A stretch of 64,000 bases of DNA from Straminergon stramineum. Lineage: Eukaryota; Streptophyta; Bryopsida; Hypnales; Calliergonaceae. The position numbers and the translations under genes are program-made. Where the stretch lies: contig OY987273.1 in assembly GCA_963920665.1 (NCBI GenBank), forward strand, positions 2,730,501 to 2,794,500, given 5' to 3'. The notes beneath the pieces were generated by a model. That model was given only the letters and a program-made list of their open reading frames with translations. It did no database searches and was not told where the DNA came from. Positions 23,700-37,204 of the stretch are shown here, piece after piece. Each line of letters opens with the position of its first letter. Within the stretch, counting starts at the first letter, position 1.

Positions 23700-24240
23700 A
23701 GGACCTGAAACGTGAATCTTATGGTGCGGAGCTCAAGGAAGCCGTGGACAAGCAGTGGGTGATTCTACAAGAAGAAGCATTGGAAAAAAGAGGAAATGAG
23801 TACTAGCTAATGCAAAGACTACTGCAACACTAGTAAGCAAAGGCTTGGACCAGCCCTTATAGCTAGTAGAGACGTTCATGGAGAATTGGGCCCCATAGTA
23901 GGAAATGTGGAAGAGGATTCTTTGTAATTTTCCTATGAAGGAGTTTCCACAGTCCAGTCGTACGACTGCAAGCATTGGGAAGCAGCCAACAATTACGACA
24001 TGTTCAAAAGAAATGGTATTAGCAGAAGAAGTTGATGCTGAATCCAAAGACAAAGCTGATTCCAGTAACGAATTTGTGTCCTCAAACGATAAGAACAACA
24101 ACTTTGAGGATGTCGAAGAACTATTAGATGGTGATGAAGAAATGGATGTCATCTTACAATCTACTAATGTCATGGAGCCTAAGGTAGAGATGTCGAGGAG
24201 CACTATTTGTGCGTTGCCAGCAAGAATAGTCTCATGACTT
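23700..24240 (+). pseudogene. Unrecognised coding remnant, acidic
   Basis: After a possible acceptor (TTGTAG at ~23690) a frame encodes AELKEAVDKQWVILQEEALEK, followed by stops in a Gln-like context (LLQH-TAG-TAA-AKAW). A second frame (23905-24237) has ATG and an acidic stretch (SSNEFVSSND, DVEELLDGDEEMDV). This looks like exon remnants of one gene. No domain recognised. Confidence 0.3.
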
Positions 24241-27200
24241 GTTTTGCCGACAATGACTAAAGTGATTACATTGGGGATGAATATTATTGGCGCTGAGGTG
24301 GCTTCTACAAAAAAAAGTTGCTTGTCCAGTACCAACAAAAGGACTTCACAATATCTTTGATTTCAAAGCCACAAGGGACCAAGCATTACTTTCTCACATC
24401 TTCAGCATTAGAATTTTGCATAGTCATTGCCATTGCTAATTGTGCTGTCTTTCATATATAATTGTGTAAAGGCAGGGTTAATTCCCCAATTCATGTTGTA
24501 GGTTTGCCTATTATAAAATTGTATCATTAGAGAGATAGAGAAGGGGAACTTGACGTGAAACCGCTATACTGGCATCTTATATGTACCTTACTTAGAGAAC
24601 TAACTTTCCATCGCCTATTTGTCATGTATACTGTAATATGTGTAAGAGGCTAGAAGAAAATAACTCCTCAGTAGGTGACGAATGAAATGGAGAAGCCATT
24701 GTACAAGGCTTAGGAGGTGTACCACATGACGTGCTTAAGAAGTGGTCCCAGCCATTGAAGAAACTGAAGATCAGTAGCAATTCTATGCAATAAGTACTTG
24801 TTCTAGACAAATATCCAACACCGAATACTACAAAAAAAGTATAGAGCCCTGAGAAATGCTTGAAACCTCCATAGAAGAATGCGATGTCAACAAACGTGAA
24901 GTGGGATAGAAAAGGGGGGAGGGTATGTTAAAACTTCTTCACATAGTCTTCTATGTCAAAGGGTACTTCGTAGTTGTGTGTCTTTCTAAGCTTTTTTTGG
25001 AGAACGCTAACATGTAGAGTACAAACATATAGTTCTTTTCTTGTTGTTTGATGTCATGATAGCGAAAAATACTTACTTCATGTTCGGCTTCTTATAGAAG
25101 GGAAAGTGACAAACTATCCATGAAGGGGGACAGAAGGCTATGCTCGTAAGTGGTTATACCGCCATCTTCTATCTTGTTTTCTAGTTTGAGTACAACAAAA
25201 GGTGTTGGTAGTTCCTAAATTACTTTGGAGGTGCTCCATACTCTATCACACTAAACGATATATTTGATAGTATTTGAGTATGTGCATTTACTTTGTTAGT
25301 ACCAGCACTTCGTACAACAAATGCATGTCATTGTGTTTTTAGAGGGCAAGGAGTGCTAGCCAATCCACCTAATATGATGTTCATCGAGAATACGGAATAG
25401 AGGAAGTGTAATGTATGTAGGAGGATTACTTGTTGATTTTCAATTTCATAGAGAGTCTCCTTTCATTGTTTGGCACACTAATAGGAAGCAAATACGCTTG
25501 CGCTTGAAGACTGTCATTTTCCAAAGTGCGTGACTAGTATACTTGGAACTAGACAATGTAGGGAAAGTGAAATGAAGGAGTTTGTGTGAGGCTTACATGA
25601 GGCAAGTTGTTATATGGTGATTGACTATTGTAGAGTTCTAATTTTTGTTTTTGCTAACGTGTGCATGCGAGGATGATGATGTTTTTTGATGTGACCTGCC
25701 TTCCAAATATAGAATGGGCAAGTGGACAACATTTTCAAAGACTACGCAAGGTGTACTTGTCAATATGTGAACTGTAGTCCTCATTGTATTGTCTTTCTAT
25801 ACAAATCATGCCACTATTGAATATAGGCTACTAGTTCACAATTTATTGCTTTTGGAGCTCTTCATTCTATAAAGCATCTCTCTAGAACTGAAGTCGTTGA
25901 GCATAGGCGATGATTGTGTCATGCCTATCCTGAGGTGAACGTGTCCACTCTTGTTCAAGGATTTGTCATTGGTAGTGATGTTCAAAATGTTGAATTGGGT
26001 GATTACAAGGGCTAATATCATAAATGAGTGATGAGAGTTCTTAATTTCATGAAGTAATGGGGAGCTTTGGTACATCCCATGCATGTTTCTCATAAGAATT
26101 TACAAGATGAAGTCATAAAGGAATAACATTCTAGCAAATGCATACATGTTAGGCCATAGGTCTTATGTTGAGGGATGTTCAACACCTATGTCCCGAGTTT
26201 TTGGACATTTCAAGTCTACAAAAGTGTAATACTAATTAGCAAACAAAAAAGACAGCATTTAATTAGTATTGGCAGCACATGTTAGAAGTTGAGACCAATT
26301 AACCTCCTCTAATTCTAAAGGAGTGGGGAATCTATGCAAGCAAGTGTACAATGTGTTTAAGAGGAGGTGTGCATGATTTTTTTAGCATCAGAGTGAAGGG
26401 GTTGTTACCTGACTTAGCTAATTCTAGAAATGCGTACACTATGTAGAGTTAGATGAGGAAGTTGAAAATGTCGTTTGCAGTTTGAAAAGTGGGAATGTGA
26501 AGGCAATATGTTTAGCAAAGTCCTAGTTTTTTTTAAAATGGCACTATCTTCGGACATTGTTGGTGTATATTGTATTAAGGACATGCAAAAGGTGGATGTC
26601 ATGCGGAATGAATGTATTCATCGAGGAGAGGGAAGTGCATGCCCTTTACAATGAAGGCACTCCCCGGAGTGTGCACAAGTGCATAGACCCGTAACTTGCA
26701 TGATGAAATTATGAGTCATGCCAACATTTGTCTTTGTGCACTTCATTCAACTTTTGAAGACTATTTGGAAAGTTTTCTTGCTCTATATTTCTGCCATGAG
26801 TTGTAGGTTTAACCATTTAATAGTGCTTGCGACATTTAGAGAAGCCAAAGTACTCAAGCAATGTGAGGCAAGGGAGCTTGTCTATCATGTGATCTGATGA
26901 ATCTATCATCACTTTTTGGTTTGTATGTTTTGAGGTGGGCAAATTTTTGGGAATTTGTTGTATTTGGGTTTTTTTTATTGTAGTAAAGATGATATAGTTT
27001 CATCAATTTTTTTTTAATTGAGGCATTGGAAGGAATTGTGGCATGCAATTGCATTTGAAATAATTCAGTGTCAATGCTGAAAGTAGACTACACATTCACT
27101 TTGAACATTAACAAGATGAAGACACGTGCACGCTTCTCAACTTTATCGGCCGAACTTCTTAGATTCCAGAAGTTGCTATGAAGACCATGTTGCCCTCCTT

Positions 27201-29320
27201 GAGATGATGGACTTACAAGTGAGTACTTCATACAATGGTTAAGAAGCTTTAAGAGAACTTTGTCTTTTTGGCTTCTTCATTTCTAGCATGTGCAAATTTA
27301 ATCACAATGAGAGTGGGATGCTATGTTATTGGGAGTGTACGTGACAAGGTTTTCAATGTCTTTACGTTATTTGAAAATTGAAATGCATAAGAGTATTGAA
27401 CACATGTTTTGGTGTACCTTGACAATGGAGGAACATGTTTCAAACAAAGGGAGGACTAACTTTCAATCAAGAGATGGACTGATCATAGTACAAACATCGA
27501 AAGTGTATTGATAGTGAAGACAATGCTAGAGAAGTAATGATGCACATGACATGGTACAACTTCGACGAACGTGCAAGTGATGAAATGAAGGTATGTAGAT
27601 TGTATTATGATGTTGCCACGCACTCTCAAGTAGGTTCAACCTAGTTTCTATGATAGTACGTGGCGTTGGAGGCAATCCAATAAATAAGCAGGTAAGATGT
27701 TGAAAAAAGAAGCTATGATCTCTAGTTGCCTTCTCTTTGACGCAATGCACTATGTGTATTGTGAATGGTTTTCTTGAGAATTCAATTTCCTTAAGACTTT
27801 GTGACAGTGGAAGTTATAGGTACTTGTGTAAAGTGATTTTGCCTCTTGTGGGCTTCTCTATGCTATGTTTCGTTTTAGTAGCTCTAACACAATAAAGGAA
27901 TTTAGCGCACCCTTCAATTCTGTGAGTCCCTATGACAAATGTGGAACATGTACTTCCACATAATGATTGCCAATACATAGTTAGATAGGAATAGTGGATG
28001 TGCGTATGCAACAACTTAACTATGTTCTCCAACCCAATTGATGGAGGAATTTCCATTGCGTTTCAAGGCTCACAACCGACCCTCCCCTTTTTTTCTCAAA
28101 TTCTGTGTACCTTCATTTCTAGAAGATGGGTCATACATTGGAGGGGAAGTCTTTCACTAAGGATTCTATTCTATAAAATTCTGCAGTACTCTTCATTTGT
28201 ACTACTTAAAATTTGTATTCCTCATACCTCTTGAATATATTTTGTTGGAGATTCTGAAGCACTATGTTTAGAAAGTATGCACAATGAACCTGTTGGGAGG
28301 GCAAGGAAGGCTGTCATTGGTCTTGTGTAGGCATCACATCCTCTGAAGCTTCATAGATGCAACTGTCATGGACACTTCAATGTAGTGGACTAAAACATCT
28401 TTTTCTTTTCTTTTCTTATTTGTGTGGGGAGGCAAACATATGAGCAAGGATTAACAGTGATTGTAGAAAGCAATGTCAATGTCCTAGCATGATTCACAGC
28501 AAGCGATTGTAGGCTTTGTTGTGTGGCTTTGCTCTTTCCATCATCTATATACATATGATACTTCAAGAGCATCACATGAGAAATGAGGTAGCCCCATATA
28601 GCAATGCAGACGATTGTATGTGTTTCTAGTACAACAGGTGCTTGAAATATGTCAACTACATTCACTAGAAGAAAATTGCATTGTAGTAAACAAACGCTAG
28701 CCCACATTTTTTCACTACAACACAATTTTCTTCTAGTGATCTAGAACATTAGAAAAGCTTAGTAGTTTTTCACATTTTGCTTGATGACACTATGGTAGTT
28801 CCATAACATATGTTATAATGTTGTCACTTCCTCTTCTACAAGTAAATGAAGTAATTGACATTGATGAGTTTAGGGAAGCGTTGATGGCAAGGAGGCGGTG
28901 TTATAGTTTTTGTTGTTCACAATGCTTTGCAATTTCACGTTGTTTAGCAAGTGAGTGAAGAAGCCACCAACACTTGTATTGAAATAAGTTTTTGAATTTG
29001 ACCACATAGTTGTGCCAACTTCTAAGATGTTGGTATTTTAGTGCTTCAAACTTGTACATTGTATTGGTAGGCCAAGTTCACTGTCATTAATGAATTAAGA
29101 AACCATGTATTAGCATTGGCATCCCCTTCACAGTTTAGTCATTGCTTTGAAATAGATGCAGTTATGGAAAGAAGCATGTGCTAAAGATCATGTACTCTAC
29201 TTTTTCAAGCAATGTTGATAGTGGAGGACATCCGCGTTATGAAGTTGTCCTCATTTTCAATGGTCTAGTGGAAGAAGTTGTAGTAATTGGTCTAAGAGAA
29301 GGAGTGTTGTGTTTGTTGCA
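24241..29320. other. Five kilobases without a supportable gene
   Basis: AT-rich, with only short scattered frames on both strands, no sustained codon pattern, no long tandem repeat and no recognisable motif. I see nothing I can name. Confidence 0.4.
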
Positions 29321-29324
29321 CTAA

Positions 29325-29575
29325 GGCCATATTCGTTATATTCATACCTTTTGTAGTCTCAATTTTATCCTCAATTCGAGGATAAACCATTTTATCTCTT
29401 TATTGGTATTTTTTTATAAATAGATAACACCAACTTTTAGAATTTCATTATAAGATCACCATTTGAGCATTATTTATTTTTGGTTTCAATTCCTAATGTT
29501 TTAAATGAATTTTCCAATAACTAGCATTTTGTCTCAAAATTTGCAAAAAGTCTCAATATAACGAATATTATGACC
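29325..29575. mobile_element. Possible ~250-bp MITE with terminal inverted repeats
   Basis: The left end GGCCATATTCGTTATATTC is an imperfect inverted copy of the right end AATATAACGAATATTATGACC. The interior is AT-rich without a frame. A similar end, GGCCATATTCATTAAAATGAG, is at ~44535. The flanking duplication is not clear, so superfamily cannot be set. Confidence 0.5.
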
Positions 29576-29579
29576 TTCA

Positions 29580-30570
29580 TTCCGAATGTTACAAAAAACT
29601 AGACGATATGAGGGTATTGTCATTGAAGTTCATTGAACATGAAGGCAAAGTCTTCTGAGAGTGATGATGCTCAATTGTGTACATGTGTTGATTGGCAATG
29701 GAAGGAAGCATCCGTGTTCATGATAAATGTCATTGGTTCGCTCAACAACAAAAATTGACCAGATATACATTCAAGAGACTATAGAGCGAAGACCCATGCT
29801 TCAACAAGAACAAGCCAACAATGTACTTCTTTGACTGAATAGCGTGGCAGCCTAAAGCATTTTGTAAGTAGACATAACTCCTACGTTGGGATCTAGATTG
29901 GGGAGGTTGCTTTCCATTTTGAAATGTACTTGCACATTGACAATGAATATGTTCTTAGTTATGTAATTTGTATTTCTTGTTCCTTGACTATATTAAAAGC
30001 TTAGTGGTAATCCGCAATGAAAGGCTTAAGAAGGCACTAGTCTCTGTACTTCTCTTTCAAGAAAGATTACAATTTCATAAACTCTAAAATCATACATTCA
30101 TATATAGCGAGGAAGATTGTGTAGGAATTCTTATATTACTGAACAATATATGTCTCATCATTGCAGGAATTACAGTTAATAGAGAATAGTTTGGACATTC
30201 TAGAGAGCTGACAACAAAAGAATTTCTTCATGGATGTTTTTGTCATCATTTCTTTGAATCAACTAGAGTCTGTTCATAAGGTTAAGAGTAACCTTGCTTC
30301 TCCTTGTATAAAATGCTTGGATTGTGATGTTTGTACACTTCCGTATGGAAAGGGTAGTACCTCTAATGAATGCAAAGGAAAGGTGTTATTGTTCGTGATG
30401 TGCACACACATTGTTAATATGTGCAGAAGTTTTGCTCATGCATAGAGCGCAATGACCATCGAAAGTGATGAGACTCATTAGTCATGATAGTGCAAAACAC
30501 TTTCACCACATTGTATCTAAGACAAGTGTCATACATGCGTAGGAGCGTAAGAATCCTTACAACACCACAA
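29580..30570. other. Spacer before element 3, no gene
   Basis: No motif-bearing frame. The last bases ACAA (30567-30570) match the bases after element 3. Confidence 0.4.
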
Positions 30571-33357
30571 TGTCATAAAATGACTCGAAATATCGTCCCA
30601 AGGGATTCTAGTATGTTGTTGTAAGCTAAGATTATCCGTATTATCGACTTAACCAATCCTTCCACTTCCTTTCTCTTTTTCGGATCTCTATCTTTCTAGA
30701 ATCCAATTCGGATCCACTCCTTTCCAGAATCCGATTCCATCTTCTCTCAAACACTCAGGGGTTCTATTCCTCTCTTTTACCCTCAAAGGGTCCGACTTTG
30801 ATCTTGTAGAAAGGTAGGGACTCACCACTCGTATTCCTTACACTCTCTTCTCTCCCTAAACTATACAAAACACACCTGATAGTATATTGTAATAGATCGA
30901 ACAAGGAAATACCTTCACAACTTCTCGGATGGCCAATCCGAAAGGCAAGTCACTCAGGGCTGTATCCAACCTTTTCCACTACAACGATAGATCAACAATA
31001 ACCGGAATCAATGGGGGATTGTTAGTTGTTCACTAGATTGATCCTAGGGTTTGGCAAAACTTTTGAAGAGGAAGATGGGGATTTTTTGTTGGCAGTTGCT
31101 TATCTCCGCACATAACCCTCTCTAGTATTCCAAACTCTCACCCACACTACTCCTTGCTAGATTTCTATTCCATTATTTTAAAGGCATCGCACACAAGACC
31201 ATATTGACAAGCCTAAACTACGTCACAAATGTTCCCTCTAAATCAGATCCAATCACCTCAAATTCGGATTCCTCCTTTCTTCTCTCCCTCTTACACTTCA
31301 ATGCTCTCACAAGCAAAAACAACAAAGTTGGATCTCCAATAGATCAATTCTTGAATATCCACTTGGTGGCTCAATTTAAAGAAAGGATAACAAAATACCA
31401 ATTATAAGTGTTAGGATGGAATGAGAAGGCAATAGACCTACCCACCCTTTAAAACTCAAAAACCCAAAGGCAAAAAATCACCCGCAAATCCAGAATACCA
31501 ACCACTGTCCTCCCAAGAAACCCAGAAAGTCAGATCCTAAAAATATGGAACCCAAGCCCACATTTGGAAACCCAGTTCAGATCTAAAAATCAAAATCCTA
31601 ACTAACTAAAACCTAACTACATCGCTTTCCTCGCCTCCTTCTAACTTCTCTCGCCTTGACTTACTAGAGCCCAGACAAGTGCCCTTGCTAGAGTCATCTT
31701 AGCCACTACTCGAGTCTAAACTTTCTGGATTATTAGAGGCGAATCTTCTTCTTCCTCTTCCTCCACCTCCATTTCCGATTGGTACTCTTCTTTGTCAAAC
31801 TTTCCAATGAGTTGGACCTCCTCTTCTTCTAGAGATGTCTCATCCAATATAATGGTCGTCCTCTCCTTTCGAGGTTGGGACTATTGCATGTGTTTGAAAC
31901 TTTCGAGATGGGTCCAAGCCAGATTCGTCATGCCTCCCATCCGGTCAATCAAATCACTTTGAACTGGTAGTCTGGGTCTGTTTGGAATACGTCCTTCACA
32001 GTGAGACAGGTAGTTGGTGAGGCAGAAACTTCTAGTGGCGCTAATTCCCTTGAGATGCTTGGCTGCCTGTCCGGCTCTAGTACTATCTTCACGCTTCCCC
32101 TGATGGTCTTTTGTAATTGACTTGAGAAGGGCTTCATAGATTGGCAAAGGGTCTCCTTGAGTCCCTCACGTTGTAGCTATGGTGGGAATACTAGAGTCTC
32201 CTTAACCAGAGTTCCCATAACAAAGGGAAGTTCCGGAAACTATGTGGAGTCCATGATTCAATCCGGATCTATGCACCCCAAGAGTTGTTGCATCTCCTTC
32301 AAAACGGATTCCATCCGGATTGAGAAATCCACCAAAATCTTTACTACTATCAATCTAATTAGATGACCCTCTTTGATTAACCGGTCCTGGACGAGGGATG
32401 CTTTGATGATGAGTTCTAATGGTCTATCTACCAAGATGGCTGTGAACCACCATATTGGTTCACTATTTAAAAAAACCGAAAATATAAACATTAGGCATGA
32501 ATTTACAAATCCGGAAGTGTTAGTACTCCGGATAAAGCCATAACCATCAATTAAGGAGTTTTCCGCTAAATAGCAATGGAAACTTCATGAGGTTAGGGCA
32601 AGATGCTAGAAAATGCAATTAGGAGGAAATTAGGGGAGATTCTAGGGAAAAAATGGGAAGTTAAAACTAAAAAGAGGTTAAGCAAGATTTGATAGAGTAA
32701 CCAAATTAGGCTAACGGTAAAATGATGAGAAAATGAAAACAAAAAATGAAAAAATGAAAATGAAAACAAAAGACTAGAAGTAGGAAATGAAACTAAAAGT
32801 AAATTAAAACCACAAAAATAATAAATAATAAAAAACACAAAAGAGGTTAGTTAAACTAAAACTATGACCAAAACACTAGTGTAGTGGATAAAACACTAAA
32901 ATAGGACTAGAAACACTAAAATAGGATTTTACAGTAAGTTAGAGGGTTTTACAGTAATTTAGAGGGTGGAACACTAAAATAGAGAAATTTACATTAAATT
33001 AGCGGATTTACAGTAACCTAGTGCGATTTGCACTAATTTGGCACATTTTGTACCAAATTAGTGGATTAACAGTAAATTAGTGTAGGATGAAAGTAGTTTA
33101 GGAAATTCATCCGTTAGAAAGTTAGATGTAGGCAAAATTAGGTTTGGGAGCTCTCTCTCTCTCTCTCAACTCTCTCTCAATTTCTCCAATTTTGTGTGCA
33201 TGTGTGTTGCAGAGCATTCTTGGTGATGAAGGGCGTTTTGAAAGCATGAGAAGCTAGAGATTAAGATGAGGGAACTAAAGTAGACAATTTGTCGAGTAGG
33301 TCACCATTTTGTGAGAAAAAGTGGTGAAGGATTGATGGGAGTGAAGTCAGACGGGAA

Positions 33358-33831
33358 GTGGAGTGGAGAGAATTAGGTTTTTGTGGAATTGGGAGGGAAC
33401 TTCCGACTTTGGTGACTGATTTCGGGAGACTGAAAACGCGGAATGGGCTGAATTTTGGGGAGGAAGGAGATGGGAAAGTCAGCTTTCCAACAAGACCACT
33501 CTCGACCAATTCCGAGCAAGGACGAGGATGGAGCGGTCGATTTAGTGCGAGGAGGTCAAGCCGCTATCGCCACGGAAGACCGACGACTTTGGCGAGCGAC
33601 TGTGGGAGTTCAGCGAAGCGAATCAACGTGAATTTTGGAGAGGAGAAAGATGGGAAAGTCAGCTTCCCAACAAGACCAGTCCCGACCAATTCCAAGCAAG
33701 GACGAAGCCGGGGCAATCAGTTTAGTGGGTCAAGGTCTGCTGCCCATCTAGCGGCAGTGGATTCTGGGTATTTCATCTTTTGTTTCCTTGTGATTCAGCT
33801 GAATCCAAATGTAATGTTCATTACAATATGA
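33358..33831 (+). CDS. Hypothetical ORF made of two ~180-bp repeats
   Basis: 157 codons beginning ATGGAGTGG? No: the bases are taken as an ATG-less frame start around 33358, so the start is unsure. Two units (about 33402-33580 and 33583-33745) encode NFGEEGDGKVSFPTRP and NFGEEKDGKVSFPTRP, each followed by an Arg/Ser/Gly-rich segment. It is GC-richer than its surroundings. No known domain. It could be non-coding with an accidental open frame kept by the tandem duplication. Confidence 0.25.
   Translation: MEWRELGFCGIGRELPTLVTDFGRLKTRNGLNFGEEGDGKVSFPTRPLSTNSEQGRGWSGRFSARRSSRYRHGRPTTLASDCGSSAKRINVNFGEEKDGKVSFPTRPVPTNSKQGRSRGNQFSGSRSAAHLAAVDSGYFIFCFLVIQLNPNVMFITI
33402..33745 (+). repeat. Two ~180-bp direct repeats
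   Basis: Shared words include GATGGGAAAGTCAGCTT, CCAACAAGACCA and GACCAATTCC. The copies differ mainly by single-base changes. Confidence 0.8.
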
Positions 33832-36005
33832 TATTTTCTTATCCATCTTGAAGCAATAGTTCTATGACTTGCATGCAATGTTCTTGTGGGGTATGAATGT
33901 GTAGAGGGTCTATGAGGATTTTTTTAGGGTTTTAGGGCAAGCGCGGAAGCGCGGAAGCGTTGCCCAAATTGGGGCAGAATTAGGGTTAGGATATGGATTA
34001 GGAACGTGAAGGAAGAAACTAATTGGCCTAAAAAGAATGGGTGAATAGGTTAGGGATGGGATCTATGGAATTAGGGAAGTCTTGGGCATAAATTTAGGGA
34101 GTTAGGAATTGGGGTGGTTGTGGTGTGCTAGAATTTAATTTCAGGACACCAAATTGACCCATTTGGTGCCCGAAGGGCTAATTTAAGGCAAAATTAGGCC
34201 TAGTAGGTTGCCCTAACCTCCCAAAGTAGGTACTAGGGTCATTGGAGGATTTTAGGGTACATATTAGGATGGTGTAAGAGTGCTGCCCTCATTTCACTTA
34301 GAGTAGTTTAAGGGTAAAAAATTGATAAAAAAGTATTTAGGAGTCCATTGCTTGGAAGGCAATCTAGGTAGGTGTCCCATACACTCCCCGCCGGCCAACT
34401 CTAGGGGGTTTCTTTACCTTGCGGTGAAAAAGCCTCATAATGGACAAATTCTTAATGAGTTGCGGGGCTTCCTTCTTCCTCTCTTTTGATGCGGCTAGCT
34501 CTCCATTTGCCCAATTCACCCAAGATTGGAGGTTATCCCGCTCCTTTTCTAAGTCCTAGATCCGCTTTTCTTTCTATCTTAGCTCATCTAGATTTGGGAG
34601 TCACTTTACTTCATCCAAGACATCTTCTGGTTCAACCTTCAACTTTTTGCTGATTGCCCTCAAGAGTTCCACCAAGTTGCTATGGTACTTCTACGCTTGT
34701 AGTACCCAATCGATTCCAGTCTTGTAGAAAGCCGAAACGCTTCCGGTCGTCTTCTCCAGAACATGGAGCTTTCCTCTTGAGATTGGGTCAGTGGACCTCC
34801 TCCTTCTTTTCCGACAGTCAATAAGTACCTTCTCCTCCTTCGGTTCTTCTTCCATTTCTTTGATTTCGAGTTTCTCTACTTCCACTTCTTTCGTGAAGCC
34901 ATACTGTAAGTAAGTGGATCCAGTATTGTATTCTATCATCTCTACACTCCTCAGGAGTTTTGCCTAGTGGTAGAGATGGAACAAGTAAGGACTGATGGGA
35001 TTGAGCTTGGTCTTTCCCACATGATTTGTGAGTTTGGATACTACACCCGCTATAACTTTTCCCCAATGTACTAGTCTACTTTCCATTGCCCCAAAGACGG
35101 TGTTGGCCACTATGATCGTAACTTGGGTGGGCTTTTCCGGATACAGGATTGGAATGAGAAATTCTATCACCCGTCTATGCCTCTCATCCTTACAGTCACT
35201 CATAGTGTATCCTTCCTTTACATGGGCCGGACTTCTAAACTTCCCGGCCATAAACTTATCTGTCCGGGAGGCAAATCCAGACCCTATCTTCTAAAAACCG
35301 TAGACATCCGCCCAAATATTTTCTGTCCAAGTTACAGGTTGATCACTTACTATCAACTCGTATTGATTCGGAGCTCCTACAATGAGCTCTTGAATCATTT
35401 CCTCATTTTGGAGGGTCCAAGGTCTACGTTAATTTAATCCGACACACCCTATGTACATCAGATCCTCCTCTAACTATTTCTAGTTGTCAGGATCAGTGGG
35501 GATGGTGGGATAGACCATCTGAGCAGTAATTGTAGGCTTTTAGATACCTCCCTCTGCCACCAAAACACGTCCCTAAGTATAGATCCTATGTGGATAACAC
35601 CATCCTTACTTCTCTCTTCCTAAAATGATCGCTAACTCACCACTCTTTGACTCAACTACCCAAGCACAAACATCTGCAAAAGAAAGGAGGAGAAATGGAG
35701 TAGCAGGGTTTAAGTACCCATCAACCTACCAACTATTCTCAGTAGCAGATTGTTTGCCGTAAATGGTTCCCTAGATTTCTAGACAAAAACTCTAGGATAT
35801 AGGCTATATCTAATCAGGTTTTTGAATTTTGGCTTAGTTCTAGATCTGGTCACAAAACACCTGAATCATCTTTTTAGCCTAAGTGTAATATTTAAGCTAA
35901 GTGGATTCTAATTCTCTTTGTTTAATCAAAAATTTCAAAAATTCAATACTATAATAGTTCTACTTTATATTAACTCAATCCGTTCCAAGATTTCGTCTCG
36001 CGACA

Positions 36006-37204
36006 ACAAGTTCAAGGAAATTACATATGTGGCAAGACTCGAATTCTAACATTCCATGTATACAAATGAAGTGGATGCATTATGTTTTTATGATCATTGC
36101 GACGAAAGTATGTGAAAGTCAATCATTGTTGTAAGGTAGAAAGTACTATCATACTTCATGCAAACTACTTCTCTATTTTGTGTCCATTAAATGTTGTATA
36201 TGAATGTTGTTTCCGTTGCTTATGTACGTGCAAGCCACTAGCAAGTCTAATAATTGTATTGGTTAGAGACTAGCCATGTTGTGTTGTACTGAAACTAACT
36301 CGTGAACATCATGACTAGCAAGTGCACAACAACTCAGATGAAGTATTTTTTCAAAATGTAGCTAAAATATGTAGGGACTCTATACAACGGCATAGCAATT
36401 TACATGAAGAACCAAGAGGGAGACTCCATGTAACCATTTGTAAGGTGTATATTCAAGTTGGTCATGAAGGGGCAAGCCCACTTTGAAGTGTCATGTAAGA
36501 AGAGAGGCTTAGGCAAGTGAGCTCCATACAATCAATTCATGAGACATATTCTTCTTATGAATAACACACTAGATCTGATACATCGTTCATTTATGCATTC
36601 CTTGAAGGGCAGAGCAAAGGAATTTGCATGTACCTAACGTGCATTTCTTGTTGCAACAAAAACAATTGAAACAATAAAAGTAAGTGAGAAACTAATTATG
36701 TGGCCACAGATATTTTGCATGAAACTCTTCAGAAATATTTCTATGTGGACAAGACAATCATTATATATGACACTAGTAACTGTCCTTCTTTATGGCATTG
36801 TGTAAATGAAAATGAATTATGAACATCTGAATGAACGTAGTCATCGAAAGGAGAGAGAAGGTATATTGTCTTTACATGACAGTTTAGTCTTCCACGTTTT
36901 AGTTTTGAATGCAGCTTACAATTGCTTAAGAATCTTCTTCCTACTCATCCCAAATTAACTTAACAATGCTTAAATGTGAAGAACGCAAAAGCTGCAACAC
37001 TTCTAGTAAGTCGCTCTACCTTAAATATAGACTATAATGGCAAATTATCCTTTTTTGAAAGCATTGTCAAAGTCTGAAATGAGTGAAGTTGGTGCATGTG
37101 ATTTGGAGACAAAGTAATTTGAGTGAAATGTATGTGCATGTCTGTTTGTAAGGAAAAGTCTAATAGCTACAAGTATTGGCTTGTGGTCCTTTCAAGTGAT
37201 CAGT
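36006..37204. other. Spacer between element 3 and duplication copy B
   Basis: AT-rich, no sustained frame and no repeat that I can name. Confidence 0.35.

Larger units (their letters stand above)
32440..34439. mobile_element. 2.0-kb insertion inside element 3
   Basis: Element sequence stops at CCAAGATGG (32431-32439) and resumes at ATGGACAAATTC (34440). ATGG on both sides may be the target duplication. The insert has an inverted pair (GTGAACCA/TGGTTCAC) close to its left end, a (CT)n tract at 33151-33182 and a plus-strand ORF with a 180-bp duplication. It has no similarity to the rest of the window. The type of element is not identifiable from sequence alone. Confidence 0.6.
31617..35560 (-). 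pseudogene. Element 3 protein, broken by stops and an insertion
   Basis: The N-terminal globular domain (IEFLIPILYPEKPTQVTI, HVGKTKLNPISPYLFHLYH) lies at 35251-34900 and the coiled-coil part at 34650-34444. The C-terminal half resumes at 32439 and continues to ~31617. No open frame of useful length survives. Homology to the element 1 protein is clear along the whole length apart from the insert. Confidence 0.65.
30571..36005 (-). mobile_element. Element 3: full-length-span copy interrupted by a 2.0-kb insert
   Basis: It begins TGTCATAAAA and ends CTCGCGACA, with ACAA on both sides (30567-30570 and 36006-36009) as a likely 4-bp or decayed 5-bp target duplication. Coding sense is minus. The 3' non-coding half (30571-~31615) aligns with elements 1 and 4, though ~50 bp next to the terminus are missing. 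The ORF is split by foreign DNA at 32440-34439. The start codon is GTG instead of ATG (35560-35558) and many stops and indels are present. This is an older copy than elements 1 and 4. Confidence 0.75.
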
